This document shows positions 6,743 to 14,588 of a stretch of DNA of 22,214 nucleotides, in pieces. Position 1 is the first letter of the stretch; each line of letters begins with the position of its first letter. The DNA is taken from contig CAMYJV010000119.1 of the NCBI GenBank assembly GCA_947258805.1, forward strand, positions 6,217 to 28,430, in the 5' to 3' direction. Source of the DNA: an uncultured Gammaproteobacteria bacterium. GTDB taxonomy: Bacteria > Pseudomonadota > Gammaproteobacteria > GCA-2729495. The translations under genes and the position numbers were made by a program. A model generated the notes under the pieces. It saw nothing but the letters and a program-made list of their open reading frames with translations, had not been told where the DNA came from and did not search any database.

Positions 6743-9268
6743 TTGCCAGGCCTGGCGCAGCTGGCTGACCAGTTCCGCAACCCCCTGATCCCGATCCTGT
6801 TCCTGGCCGCAGGCCTGTCCGGCGCCCTCGGGCAGGCCCTGGAAGCGGCAACCATTGCCGTGATCCTGGCATTTTGCGTGATGCTTGGCTTCCTGCAGGA
6901 GAACCGCGCGGAAAAGGCCCTGCTGGCCTTGCGGGACCTCGCAGCACCCCAGGCGACCGCGTTGCGGGACGGACGCCCGCGATTGATCAGGGCAAAGGAA
7001 CTGGTGCCGGGCGACGTGATCCTGTTGCAGGCCGGCGACCGCGTTCCGGCCGATGCCCGACTGCTGGAAACTCACAACCTGCGGGCCGATGAATCGCCGC
7101 TGACGGGTGAGTCCGAACCCGTGAACAAGACCACCGACCGCTTGCCCAGTCGCGCGTTGCCGGTGGGCGACCGGCGCAACCTGGTCTATGCGGGGACTGC
7201 AATCACCTATGGCCGCGGCCGGGCAGTGATTACCGCCACCGGCACCGAGACGGAAGTTGGCCGGCTGTCTGGATTGCTGGGTGCGGTGGAGCGGGGCGCT
7301 ACGCCGCTGCAGGCCAACCTCGATCGTCTCGGCCGTGTCCTGGCGGTGCTGGCGGCCGGCGTCGCCGTGCTGATTGTTGCGGCCGGCCTGCAACGCGGAG
7401 CCGAATGGCTGGACATGCTGCTGTTCGGCGTGGCGCTGGGCGTCGCGGTGGTGCCTGAGGCCTTGCCCGCGGTCGTCACCATCGCGCTGGCGGCGGGCGT
7501 CACACGCATGGCGGCGCGGCACGCCCTCGTGCGCAAGCTCCCCGCCGTGGAAACGCTTGGCAGTGTCGATGTGGTCTGCGCCGACAAGACCGGCACCCTG
7601 ACCCGCGACGAAATGACCTTGCGCAGCGTCGTGCTGGCGGGTCACGAACTCGAAGTATCCGGCGAGGGCTATGCGCCCGACGGTGAGTTCACCGAGCGCG
7701 GCCATGCCGTGGTGCTCACGGACAGCTTGCAGGCCTTTCTGGAAGCCGCTGCACTGGCTTCCGATGCATCGCTGACGGCCACCGACAAGGGCTGGGAGGC
7801 CCAGGGCGACCCCACCGAATGTGCGCTGGTGGTGGCAGCGGTGAAGGGCGGAATTGAACTCGACGCGCTGCGCAGGGCCTACCCTCGCGTCGGCGAAATC
7901 CCGTTCAGCTCCGAACGCAAGCGCATGACCACCCTGCATGCGGTCGGGGAGGGCACGCTGGCCTGCACGAAGGGCGCACCCGAGGTCATCCTGCCGGCTG
8001 CCACCTCGGTGCTGACTGACGGCGGTGAACGGGCCATCAGCACAGGTGAACGGACGTCCCTGCTGGCCGCAGCCGGGGAGATGGCAGAGCAGGGGCTGCG
8101 GGTCATCGCGGTGGCCCGGCACAGCGACGCAGGCGCAGACGCCGCCGAGCAGGAACTGTGCCTGCTGGGCCTGGCCGGTATTCAGGATCCACCCCGCGCG
8201 GAGGCGGCCCAGGCCATCGCCACCTGCCGCGAGGCCGGTATCAAGACCGTGATGATCACCGGTGATCATCCAGGCACCGCGAAGGCGGTGGCCCGGGAAC
8301 TGGGCCTGCTCGCCGACGGTGCGGTGATTACCGGCGAGGATCTCGATGCAATGTCTGCGGCGGAACTCGCCGCGCGGGTAGAACAGATCGGGATCTACGC
8401 TCGCGTTGCCCCGGAGCACAAGCTGCGCATCGTAGCGGCGTGGCAACAGCGCGGCAGGACCGTGGCCATGACCGGCGACGGTGTAAACGATGCGCCGGCC
8501 CTGCGCAAAGCCAACGTCGGCATTGCAATGGGCCGCACCGGTACCGAGGTCAGCCGGGAAGCGGCTGACATGACCCTGACGGACGACAATTTCGCATCGA
8601 TTGAGGCGGCCATAGAAGAAGGTCGAAAAATATTCGATAACATACAGAAATTCTTACTATTATTGTTATCGACAAATCTCGGGGAAATAGGCCTGATCGC
8701 CGGCGCCACGCTGCTGGGCGCCCCACTGCCGCTGACCGCGGCGCAGATCCTGCTCGTGAACCTGGCCACCGACGGGCTCCCGGCCATCGCGCTGGCGGTA
8801 GATCCCGTGGACGAAGACGTGATGCACCGGCCACCGCGCGACCCGCGAACGGGCGTTTTCACCCGCCCGGTGACGCTGCTGCTAGTCGTCGCAGGCGCCT
8901 GGACCGGCGTCGCCACGCTGGGACTTTACCTGGGCGCGCGGGCGCTGGACTATAGCCAGGCCCATGCAATGACCCTGACATTCAGCTGCCTGTTCCTGAT
9001 CGAGTTCATTCAGGCCTATTGCTTTCGTTCGCAACACCGGCCGGTCACCCGGAACCCATTCAGCAACGGCTGGCTGAACCTTGCCGTTGGCTCGCAGGTC
9101 ATCCTGCTCTTGTTGTTGATTTACCTGCCGTTCCTGCGAGAGGCCTTCGGCACCGTGGCCCTGGGGCCCACAGACTGGCTGCTGGTAGGTCTGACGGCCG
9201 GGAGCATTCTCCCGGTCATCGAGGGGGTCAAGTTCGGGCTGCGTCGTCGACTGGCCGCGACAAGCTAG
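6743..9268 (+). CDS. SERCA-like P-type Ca2+-transporting ATPase, N-terminally short
   Basis: This encodes 841 residues of a P2A-type cation pump of the inner membrane. Core motifs are intact: TGES (121-124, actuator), DKTGTLT with phosphorylated D281, KGAPEV (nucleotide domain) and TGDGVND (577-583, hinge). Ca2+-site residues match SERCA: M4 PEALP (Gly replaced by Ala but Glu kept), M5 STNLGEI and M6 NLATDGLP. The first visible segment is QFRNPLIPIL at M1, so about 50 residues of N-terminal cytoplasmic sequence present in relatives are missing (D281 versus about D334-351). The only in-frame start is TTG 6743, without a Shine-Dalgarno, and an in-frame TAG lies at 6725-6727. It may be a truncated or decaying gene, or a pump that tolerates the loss. 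Its stop shares CTAG with the convergent gene. Confidence 0.9.
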   Translation: MPGLAQLADQFRNPLIPILFLAAGLSGALGQALEAATIAVILAFCVMLGFLQENRAEKALLALRDLAAPQATALRDGRPRLIRAKELVPGDVILLQAGDRVPADARLLETHNLRADESPLTGESEPVNKTTDRLPSRALPVGDRRNLVYAGTAITYGRGRAVITATGTETEVGRLSGLLGAVERGATPLQANLDRLGRVLAVLAAGVAVLIVAAGLQRGAEWLDMLLFGVALGVAVVPEALPAVVTIALAAGVTRMAARHALVRKLPAVETLGSVDVVCADKTGTLTRDEMTLRSVVLAGHELEVSGEGYAPDGEFTERGHAVVLTDSLQAFLEAAALASDASLTATDKGWEAQGDPTECALVVAAVKGGIELDALRRAYPRVGEIPFSSERKRMTTLHAVGEGTLACTKGAPEVILPAATSVLTDGGERAISTGERTSLLAAAGEMAEQGLRVIAVARHSDAGADAAEQELCLLGLAGIQDPPRAEAAQAIATCREAGIKTVMITGDHPGTAKAVARELGLLADGAVITGEDLDAMSAAELAARVEQIGIYARVAPEHKLRIVAAWQQRGRTVAMTGDGVNDAPALRKANVGIAMGRTGTEVSREAADMTLTDDNFASIEAAIEEGRKIFDNIQKFLLLLLSTNLGEIGLIAGATLLGAPLPLTAAQILLVNLATDGLPAIALAVDPVDEDVMHRPPRDPRTGVFTRPVTLLLVVAGAWTGVATLGLYLGARALDYSQAHAMTLTFSCLFLIEFIQAYCFRSQHRPVTRNPFSNGWLNLAVGSQVILLLLLIYLPFLREAFGTVALGPTDWLLVGLTAGSILPVIEGVKFGLRRRLAATS
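8627..8677 (+). other. AT-rich, rare-codon patch with internal inverted repeat inside the ATPase gene
   Basis: About 11 of 51 bases are G or C, whereas the flanking gene is strongly GC-rich. Codons here include ATA (twice, and a third just beyond at 8687), TTA (three times) and CTA, rarely used elsewhere in the gene, yet the protein (KIFDNIQKF through STN) is the normal conserved start of M5. TCGATAACA (8634-8642) and TGTTATCGA (8664-8672) form a perfect 9-bp inverted repeat around a 21-base loop. Confidence 0.6.
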
Positions 9269-9819
9269 TCCGGGTCGGCGAGGCCCGGCAAGCCGTCGAT
9301 GCTGACACGGTTGTATTCGTCCCGGAATGCCTGCAGATCCGCCTCGGTCTTGTCCCGCATATAGTTTTCGATAGACCGGCGTTCAGCCCGATAGTCCATC
9401 AGCGGGACGCCGTAACCGCAGGAATCGGCAACGCGCGTCACGTCGACGCGGATGAACGAGCGGGGTGCTGACGGCGGTTCGGGGAACTGTGCCAGCAGCG
9501 TTTCAAAGCGCGCATCGTCCGGCATAACGGGCTCTCCGCGGCCGTGAAAACGCACGATTCGCGGCGGTCCTTTAAAAGCACACAGCATGATCACGATGCG
9601 CTGGTTCTCCCGCAGATGCGCCACGGTTTCGATGCCGCTGCCGCCCATGTCCAGATAGGCGATCTCGCGCGGACCGAGCACCCGCAGCGTGTCGCGGCCT
9701 TTCGGTGAACAGTTGACATGTCCATCCGTGTCCGCAGGCGCGGTTGCCACGAAGAACATGGGCTGTTTTTCTGTCCATGCTTTGAGCTTGGCGTCGATTA
9801 CAGGATCTTTTTCTTCCAC
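9265..9819 (-). CDS. Pyridoxamine 5'-phosphate oxidase-fold flavin-binding family protein
   Basis: This is a 184-residue soluble protein of the split-barrel FMN-binding (PNPOx-like) superfamily. FFVATAP is followed by GHVNCSPKGRD, then LGPREIAYLDMGGSG, ENQRIVIMLCAF, IVRFHGRGE and the C-terminal SCGYGVPLMDY, an arrangement seen in uncharacterised PNPOx-like proteins. The true PdxH substrate motifs are not obvious, so I do not call it PdxH. The start is set at GTG 9819 because GGAGG lies 6 bases upstream; an upstream ATG at 9873 would overlap the preceding gene and lacks support. It lies 37 bases downstream of the DUF389 gene on the same strand. Its TAG stop (9267-9265) and the ATPase TAG stop (9266-9268) are both read from one CTAG. 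Confidence 0.85.
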   Translation of the reverse strand: MEEKDPVIDAKLKAWTEKQPMFFVATAPADTDGHVNCSPKGRDTLRVLGPREIAYLDMGGSGIETVAHLRENQRIVIMLCAFKGPPRIVRFHGRGEPVMPDDARFETLLAQFPEPPSAPRSFIRVDVTRVADSCGYGVPLMDYRAERRSIENYMRDKTEADLQAFRDEYNRVSIDGLPGLADPD

Positions 9820-9856
9820 GTACCTGCCTCCAGCCGTTTCTTTGCAAGGATTTCGA

Positions 9857-10831
9857 TCAGCTGCCGACGCCACGCTGGCGCAGCAGAATAATTAGCACCA
9901 GGCCGACCAGTGCCAGGCCCCACACGGCCAGATTCAGCATAACCGACTCCTTTGCGGCACGTTGTTCGAGCCACGTGCGCGGCCGGACGCCCCGAACCAG
10001 AAACACGAGTTGCGCGGCGAGGTTTACGCAGATGATGTTGGTCGCCAGCAATAGTGCCGCGCCCATCGCACCAGCGATATCGCCGGCGCCCAGGAGCATG
10101 CCGCAGGCCGTCGTCGGCGGCAGCAGCGCAACGGCCACCATCACGCCAACCAGCACGCTGGCCAGGCCGCTGGTCAACGAGAGCACGCCCGCAATACCGG
10201 ACGCGGTTGCCAACAGCAGGCTGGCCAGGTTGACATCAGTGCGTGCCGCCAATTCTGGCACGCTCGGGTCGATATCCCAGACCACGCCCACGCCGATCGC
10301 GATGGCAAAACCCAGCGCCAGCCCGACCAGGTTGGTCTTCAGGGCCGAGCGCATCAGGCGCCCGTCGCCGAGGGCCGCAGCCATGGCGAGGCCCAGGTTT
10401 GGCCCCAGCAGCGGCGCGATGACCATTGCACCAATCACTACCGCGACATTGTTCTCCGCAAGACCGACCGAGGCGACAATCGTCGACAACGCAACCAGCA
10501 GCAGGTGCTGGCGATTGAGCTGGGCGCCACGCGCGATCTGGTCAAACAGCGACTGGCGGCTGACGATCACCGGATCGACGGAATCCGGAGCGGGCAGCGT
10601 CGCTTCGACAGGTAAAACAATGATGTAGGTCGATTTCTCGGTACCGCACAGTGTCTCGAAACGATCCAGGAGCGGCTGCACCTGGCCATCACTGACGAGC
10701 ACTCGCAAGCAGACATTTTCGCCGGTCTGATCCGTGCTGAATTCGCCGAGTATCTGGGCGTCGAGTCCGTCGGCGGCCGCGCGCAGGGAATCTGTATAGC
10801 CCGGGCGGGTAAATACCTCGATGAATTTCAT
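9857..10831 (-). CDS. DUF389 / TIGR00341 family multi-pass membrane protein
   Basis: This is a 324-residue protein. The first about 85 residues are a soluble alpha/beta domain (MKFIEVFTRPGY ... STYIIVLPVEATLP). The rest contains at least five or six hydrophobic helices with motifs typical of DUF389: AVVIGAMVIAPLLGPNLGLA, SLTSGLASVLVGVMVAVALLPP and LLATNIICVNLAAQLVFLV. The biochemical function of the family is not established to my knowledge. ATG 10831 is preceded by a short inverted repeat at 10843-10860 rather than a strong Shine-Dalgarno. It is divergent from the glucan phosphorylase gene. The family call is secure; no function is proposed. Confidence 0.9.
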   Translation of the reverse strand: MKFIEVFTRPGYTDSLRAAADGLDAQILGEFSTDQTGENVCLRVLVSDGQVQPLLDRFETLCGTEKSTYIIVLPVEATLPAPDSVDPVIVSRQSLFDQIARGAQLNRQHLLLVALSTIVASVGLAENNVAVVIGAMVIAPLLGPNLGLAMAAALGDGRLMRSALKTNLVGLALGFAIAIGVGVVWDIDPSVPELAARTDVNLASLLLATASGIAGVLSLTSGLASVLVGVMVAVALLPPTTACGMLLGAGDIAGAMGAALLLATNIICVNLAAQLVFLVRGVRPRTWLEQRAAKESVMLNLAVWGLALVGLVLIILLRQRGVGS

Positions 10832-10842
10832 ACGCCGTTAAC

Positions 10843-10860
10843 CATAGCGTCACAGCTATG
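10843..10860. promoter_or_regulatory. Inverted repeat just upstream of the DUF389 gene
   Basis: CATAGC (10843-10848) and GCTATG (10855-10860) are perfect reverse complements separated by 6 bases, ending 12 bases before the DUF389 ATG. The position would suit an operator or a hairpin affecting ribosome access. The repeat is short enough to be chance. Confidence 0.3.
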
Positions 10861-10974
10861 ACCGGCGGAACCCACGCCGGCCTCGAAATAATTGTTGTCA
10901 GCCATGTCGGGATTCTGGCCGAACCCGCGCCCGCCGGGGCTGTCCAGGGCCCTCCCGGAGGCCCCGGAAAGACG

Positions 10975-11001
10975 CATAATGTATATTATGTTAAATAATA
11001 T
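10975..11001. promoter_or_regulatory. AT-rich nested inverted repeats, candidate operator/promoter for glgP and/or the DUF389 gene
   Basis: CATAAT (10975-10980) with ATTATG (10985-10990) is a perfect inverted repeat with a 4-base spacer. ATATTAT (10983-10989) with ATAATAT (10995-11001) is a second perfect repeat sharing the middle arm. The result is three alternating ATAAT/ATTAT half-sites spaced 9 and 10 bases apart, close to one helical turn, in a strongly GC-rich background. Half-sites of this type also resemble -10 elements, so it may be the promoter itself. Confidence 0.45.
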
Positions 11002-11006
11002 CCCTC

Positions 11007-11019
11007 CCTGGTTACCAGG
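11007..11019. repeat. Short palindrome CCTGG-TTA-CCAGG upstream of glgP
   Basis: Perfect 5-bp arms lie around a 3-base centre, 72 bases before the glgP start and 5 bases after the AT-rich repeats. It may be a second protein-binding site or an element of the 5' leader. Confidence 0.3.
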
Positions 11020-11091
11020 AATCCGTATTTCACCCCATTCCCCCGGGGCGCCTCCTTGAACCATCATCGGTCTATTCCAAGGGGATGCGCC

Positions 11092-12930
11092 GTGTCACAG
11101 CCGAAGATCGCCTATTTCTCCATGGAGATTGCCGTGGAGTCGGAGCTGCCGACCTACAGCGGCGGCCTCGGCGTGCTGGCTGGCGACACCATTGCATCCG
11201 CTGCCGATCTCGGCGTGCCTATGACGGCCGTCACGCTGGTCTATCGCAAAGGCTATTTTTCCCAACGGCTGGACGAACGCGGATGCCAGCGTGCCGAACC
11301 GGTGGCCTGGAACCCGGCAGACTTTCTGACCGAGACCCCGGCGCGCTGTGAAGTCGAGATCGCGGATCGCAAGGTCCAGTTGCGTGCATGGCGACTCGAT
11401 GTCACTGGCGTCAGCGGCCACGGCGTGCCGGTGTTTTTTCTCGATGCAGATCTGCCGGAAAATGCCGAGCAAGACCGGGCCCTGACGGATTACCTGTACG
11501 GCGGCGATGACCGATACCGGCTGTGCCAGGAGATACTGCTCGGCATCGGCGGCGTCCGGATGCTGAAGGCGCTGGGCTATGACCAGCTGGCCCGCTATCA
11601 CCTGAACGAGGGCCACCCGGCCCTGCTGACCTTCCAGCTTCTGCGCGACCAGTCCGGCAGGCACGGCCGCAGCCAGGTGACCCGCGCCGACTTCGAGGCC
11701 GTGCACGATATGTGCATCTTCACGACCCACACGCCGGTGCCGGCCGGTCACGATCAGTTTCCGGTCGAATTGCTGGACGAGGTGCTGGGCATCGATTCAA
11801 AGCACTACGTGGATTTCCGGGATGCCGCTGCCGTCGACATGATCGAGAGGATCCTGCACACGGACGCCCGGCTGGTCGATCGGGTCCGCGACCTGGTGCG
11901 GCCCGGAGTGCGGCTGAACATGACTTACCTGGCGTTGAACATGAGCGGCTACGTGAATGGCGTGGCAAAAAAACACGGTGAGACCACGCGCAACATGTAT
12001 TCGGGCTATGAAATCGACGCGATCACCAACGGCGTGCACCTCGCACGCTGGGCATCAACAGACATGCAGGCGCTGTTCGACCGCTACATCCCCGACTGGC
12101 GCCGGGACAATTTCAGCCTCAGGGCGGCGCTGAGCATTCCGACCGACGAGCTGCGCGCGGCCCGCCGTAACGCGAAAGAACAGTTACTTGAGACCGTGCA
12201 GAAACGCACCGGCCGGGTCATGGATCCCGAGGTCCTGACCATCGCCTTTGCCCGCCGGGCCACCGCGTACAAGCGCGCCGATCTGCTGTTCCACGACATT
12301 GAGCGATTGAAGGCCATCGCCCGCGATACAGGCAGGCTCCAGCTCATCTATGCCGGCAAAGCGCATCCCCGGGACGAGATGGGCCAGGCGATGATCCAGG
12401 AAATCGTGCACGTGGCCGGGCTGCTCGGCAACGACGTGCCCCTGGTCTACCTGGAAAACTACGACCTCGACCTCGCGCGGCGCCTGACCGCAGGCGCCGA
12501 TCTGTGGTTAAACACTCCCCTGCCACCGAACGAAGCCTCAGGCACGAGCGGGATGAAGGCCGCTGTTAACGGCACCCCGAGTCTCAGTGTGCTGGACGGC
12601 TGGTGGATCGAGGGCTGCATCGAGGGGCTGACCGGTTGGGCCATCGGCGAGCCCGGGGAAGAGCTGCGCGCGGTGCAGGAGCCGGGCGTGCATGCCGAGT
12701 CTCTTTACGAGAAGCTCGAGAACGTAATCGTCCCCCTCTTCTACCGGGACCCGAACGGTTACGCGAACGTGATGCGCCACGCGATTGCACTGAACGGCGC
12801 GTTCTTTAACACGCAGCGCATGGTCCAGCAGTACGTATTGAAAGCCTACTTTCCCGGCGGGGTCGCCCACGTCGGCGCCGACCGGCCGGACACATTGCCC
12901 GATCAGTCGACGGCCCGGTACGGGCGATAG
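11092..12930 (+). CDS. glgP: Alpha-glucan phosphorylase, short (TIGR02094-like) type
   Basis: This is a 612-residue pyridoxal-phosphate enzyme that releases glucose 1-phosphate from glycogen or maltodextrins in the cytoplasm. The N-terminus KIAYFSMEIAVESELPTYSG and GGLGVLAGD are characteristic of the short phosphorylase family, which lacks about 200 residues of the classic 800-aa enzyme. Further landmarks are NEGHPALL, TTHTPVPAGHDQF, ITNGVHLARW, YAGKAHPRDE and the PLP-lysine motif EASGTSGMKAAVNG (K489). The start is GTG 11092 with AAGGGGA 6 bases upstream; an in-frame TTG at 11056 has no support. No other glycogen gene is in the window. It converges on maeA, and the two coding regions overlap by 28 bases (12903-12930). 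Confidence 0.92.
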   Translation: MSQPKIAYFSMEIAVESELPTYSGGLGVLAGDTIASAADLGVPMTAVTLVYRKGYFSQRLDERGCQRAEPVAWNPADFLTETPARCEVEIADRKVQLRAWRLDVTGVSGHGVPVFFLDADLPENAEQDRALTDYLYGGDDRYRLCQEILLGIGGVRMLKALGYDQLARYHLNEGHPALLTFQLLRDQSGRHGRSQVTRADFEAVHDMCIFTTHTPVPAGHDQFPVELLDEVLGIDSKHYVDFRDAAAVDMIERILHTDARLVDRVRDLVRPGVRLNMTYLALNMSGYVNGVAKKHGETTRNMYSGYEIDAITNGVHLARWASTDMQALFDRYIPDWRRDNFSLRAALSIPTDELRAARRNAKEQLLETVQKRTGRVMDPEVLTIAFARRATAYKRADLLFHDIERLKAIARDTGRLQLIYAGKAHPRDEMGQAMIQEIVHVAGLLGNDVPLVYLENYDLDLARRLTAGADLWLNTPLPPNEASGTSGMKAAVNGTPSLSVLDGWWIEGCIEGLTGWAIGEPGEELRAVQEPGVHAESLYEKLENVIVPLFYRDPNGYANVMRHAIALNGAFFNTQRMVQQYVLKAYFPGGVAHVGADRPDTLPDQSTARYGR

Positions 12931-14588
12931 ACTGGCGACCAGGTACCGGCCGCTAATCGCTCCTGAATCCCGGCGTCGTCCAGGGTGTTGCAGAGACCGG
13001 CCTGCACGGCCTCTTTCATGACCGCCGCGGCGACCACGCCAGATACGTCGCGCAGACGTGCCACCGACGGATACAGCAAACCGGTCTCCAATTCTGCACT
13101 CGTCACCGTGCCGGCCAGCGCCCGCGCCGCGGCGTAAAACATTCGGTCGGTCACCTGGCGCGCGCCGGCAAGCATCACGCCCAGGCCGACGCCCGGGAAA
13201 ATAAACGCATTGTTGCCCTGGCCTATGCGATGGGTTCTGCCAGCGTGCTGCACGTCGGCGAACGGGCTGCCCGAGGCCATCAAGGCCCTGCCGTCGGTCC
13301 AGTCCAGCACTGCGGCCGGCACGGCTTCGCTTTGCTCCGTGGGGTTTGATAGCGGCATGATGACTGGTCGCTCCACGGTGCCGGCAACCTGCCGGACGAC
13401 GTCCTCGTGAAAGGCGCCAGCCTGCCCGGAGGTGCCGATCAGCACCGTGGGTGCAAAGGCCCCGGTCACTGCGGCCAGGTCACTACCCGATGCCAGGCCG
13501 CGTGCCGTTGCCACCGCAGGATCCCAGGCCAGTTCGCGCTTGTAGGCGTCGCGTAAACCGCCGTCGCTGATCAACAGGCCGCGACTGTCCAGGGCCGCGA
13601 TACGGTGGCGTGCGTCATCCGCTGACAACCCTTCGGCCATCAGCGCCGCACGTATTTGCCGGGCGATGCCGAGGCCGGCAGCACCCGCGCCCAGTATCAC
13701 GATGCGCTCATCCACCAGCGGCCGACCGTGCACGCGCTCAGCGCTCAGCAGTCCCGCCAGCACGGTGGCACCGGTACCCTGTATATCGTCGTTGAACGAC
13801 GGAATGCGCTCGACGTAGCGGTCGAGAATGTGCAGCGCATTGTCTTTGCGGAAGTCTTCCCACTGCACGAGCGCCTGTGGAAAGACTTCGCCGACGGCCG
13901 CCACGAATTCGTCCAGCAGTTCCAGGTACGCATCGCCACGCAGGCGTCGTTCACGCCAGCCGAGATACAGAGTATCCGCCAGCAGCAGCTGATTTTCGGT
14001 GCCCACGTCCAGGCTGATGGGCAACACCGTGCTGGGGTCTACACCTGCGCCGGCGGTGTACAACGCGAGCTTGCCGATGGAGATGGCCATGCCACCTGCG
14101 CCCTGGTCGCCGATACCCAGGATCGACTCGTTGTCTGTGGCGACAATCAGCCGGATGTCGCGGCTGCCGGCCCAGCGGCGCAACGCGGGCGCGATGCTGC
14201 CGCGCATGGCCGGCGTGATCCACACGCCGCGGCCGCGCTGATACACGTGGCTGTACTTGCGCGTTGCCAGGCCCACCGTCGGCGTATAGACAATCGGCAG
14301 CAGTTCTTCGAGGTGCTGACCGAGCAGATGAAAATATAGCGTCTCGTTGCGATCCTGGAGCGAGCCGAGAAACACGTATTTCTGCAGCGGGTCCGAGTAC
14401 CGGGTCAGGTTGCGGTAACTGCGTGCCGACTGCTGCTCGATGGTCAGAATGCCGTGGGGCATCATGCCTTCAAGGCCAAGAGCTTCCCGCTCTTCGCGGG
14501 TGAAGGCCGCGCCCTTGTTCAACAACGGCTCGTGGATCAGTTGCCTGCCCCGCAGCCTGACAGCAACCCTTGGGTCTTGTTCGCTCAC
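12903..14588 (-). CDS. maeA: NAD-dependent malic enzyme (malate dehydrogenase, oxaloacetate-decarboxylating)
   Basis: This is a 561-residue cytoplasmic enzyme converting malate and NAD+ to pyruvate, CO2 and NADH, close in length to E. coli MaeA (about 565). Motifs in order are LPIVYTPTVG with the catalytic Tyr (Y101), ATDNESILGIGDQGAGGM, the catalytic Lys in SIGKLALYTAG (K173), metal-binding SFNDDIQGTGATVL (D267/D268) and the NAD-binding ILGAGAAGLG (about 298-306). The single-domain 560-aa form lacks the phosphotransacetylase-like domain of MaeB. The start is GTG 14588, with GGAG 7 bases upstream inside argE; GTGA overlaps the argE stop, so translation is probably coupled. It is last in the long minus-strand run that begins with the ccm genes. 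Confidence 0.94.
   Translation of the reverse strand: MSEQDPRVAVRLRGRQLIHEPLLNKGAAFTREEREALGLEGMMPHGILTIEQQSARSYRNLTRYSDPLQKYVFLGSLQDRNETLYFHLLGQHLEELLPIVYTPTVGLATRKYSHVYQRGRGVWITPAMRGSIAPALRRWAGSRDIRLIVATDNESILGIGDQGAGGMAISIGKLALYTAGAGVDPSTVLPISLDVGTENQLLLADTLYLGWRERRLRGDAYLELLDEFVAAVGEVFPQALVQWEDFRKDNALHILDRYVERIPSFNDDIQGTGATVLAGLLSAERVHGRPLVDERIVILGAGAAGLGIARQIRAALMAEGLSADDARHRIAALDSRGLLISDGGLRDAYKRELAWDPAVATARGLASGSDLAAVTGAFAPTVLIGTSGQAGAFHEDVVRQVAGTVERPVIMPLSNPTEQSEAVPAAVLDWTDGRALMASGSPFADVQHAGRTHRIGQGNNAFIFPGVGLGVMLAGARQVTDRMFYAAARALAGTVTSAELETGLLYPSVARLRDVSGVVAAAVMKEAVQAGLCNTLDDAGIQERLAAGTWSPVYRPYRAVD

Larger units (their letters stand above)
10832..11091. other. Divergent intergenic region between the DUF389 and glucan phosphorylase genes
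   Basis: This 260-base region is the longest gene-free stretch in the window. From left to right it holds the CATAGC repeat, GC-rich sequence with imperfect hairpins around 10936-10965, the AT-rich nested inverted repeats at 10975-11001, the palindrome CCTGGTTACCAGG at 11007-11019, and an AAGGGGA Shine-Dalgarno ahead of GTG 11092. It must carry promoters for both genes, but I cannot assign -35/-10 pairs with confidence. Confidence 0.6.

Noticed and set aside
6517..6768. Missing ATPase N-terminus supplied by an upstream frame through a frameshift
   Set aside because: None of the three plus-strand frames between the propeller stop and TTG 6743 resembles the N-terminal cation ATPase segment (no GLxxxEA or YGPN-like stretch).
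6524..8446. 640-codon minus-strand frame opposite the P-type ATPase
   Set aside because: The plus strand has all P-type ATPase motifs; the opposite frame is His/Gln/Gly/Arg-rich low-information sequence typical of antisense shadows in GC-rich DNA.
10828..11067. 79-codon minus-strand frame in the glgP/DUF389 intergenic region
   Set aside because: It overlaps the promoter region and the AT-rich repeats, has no Shine-Dalgarno or recognisable composition, and overlaps the DUF389 start.
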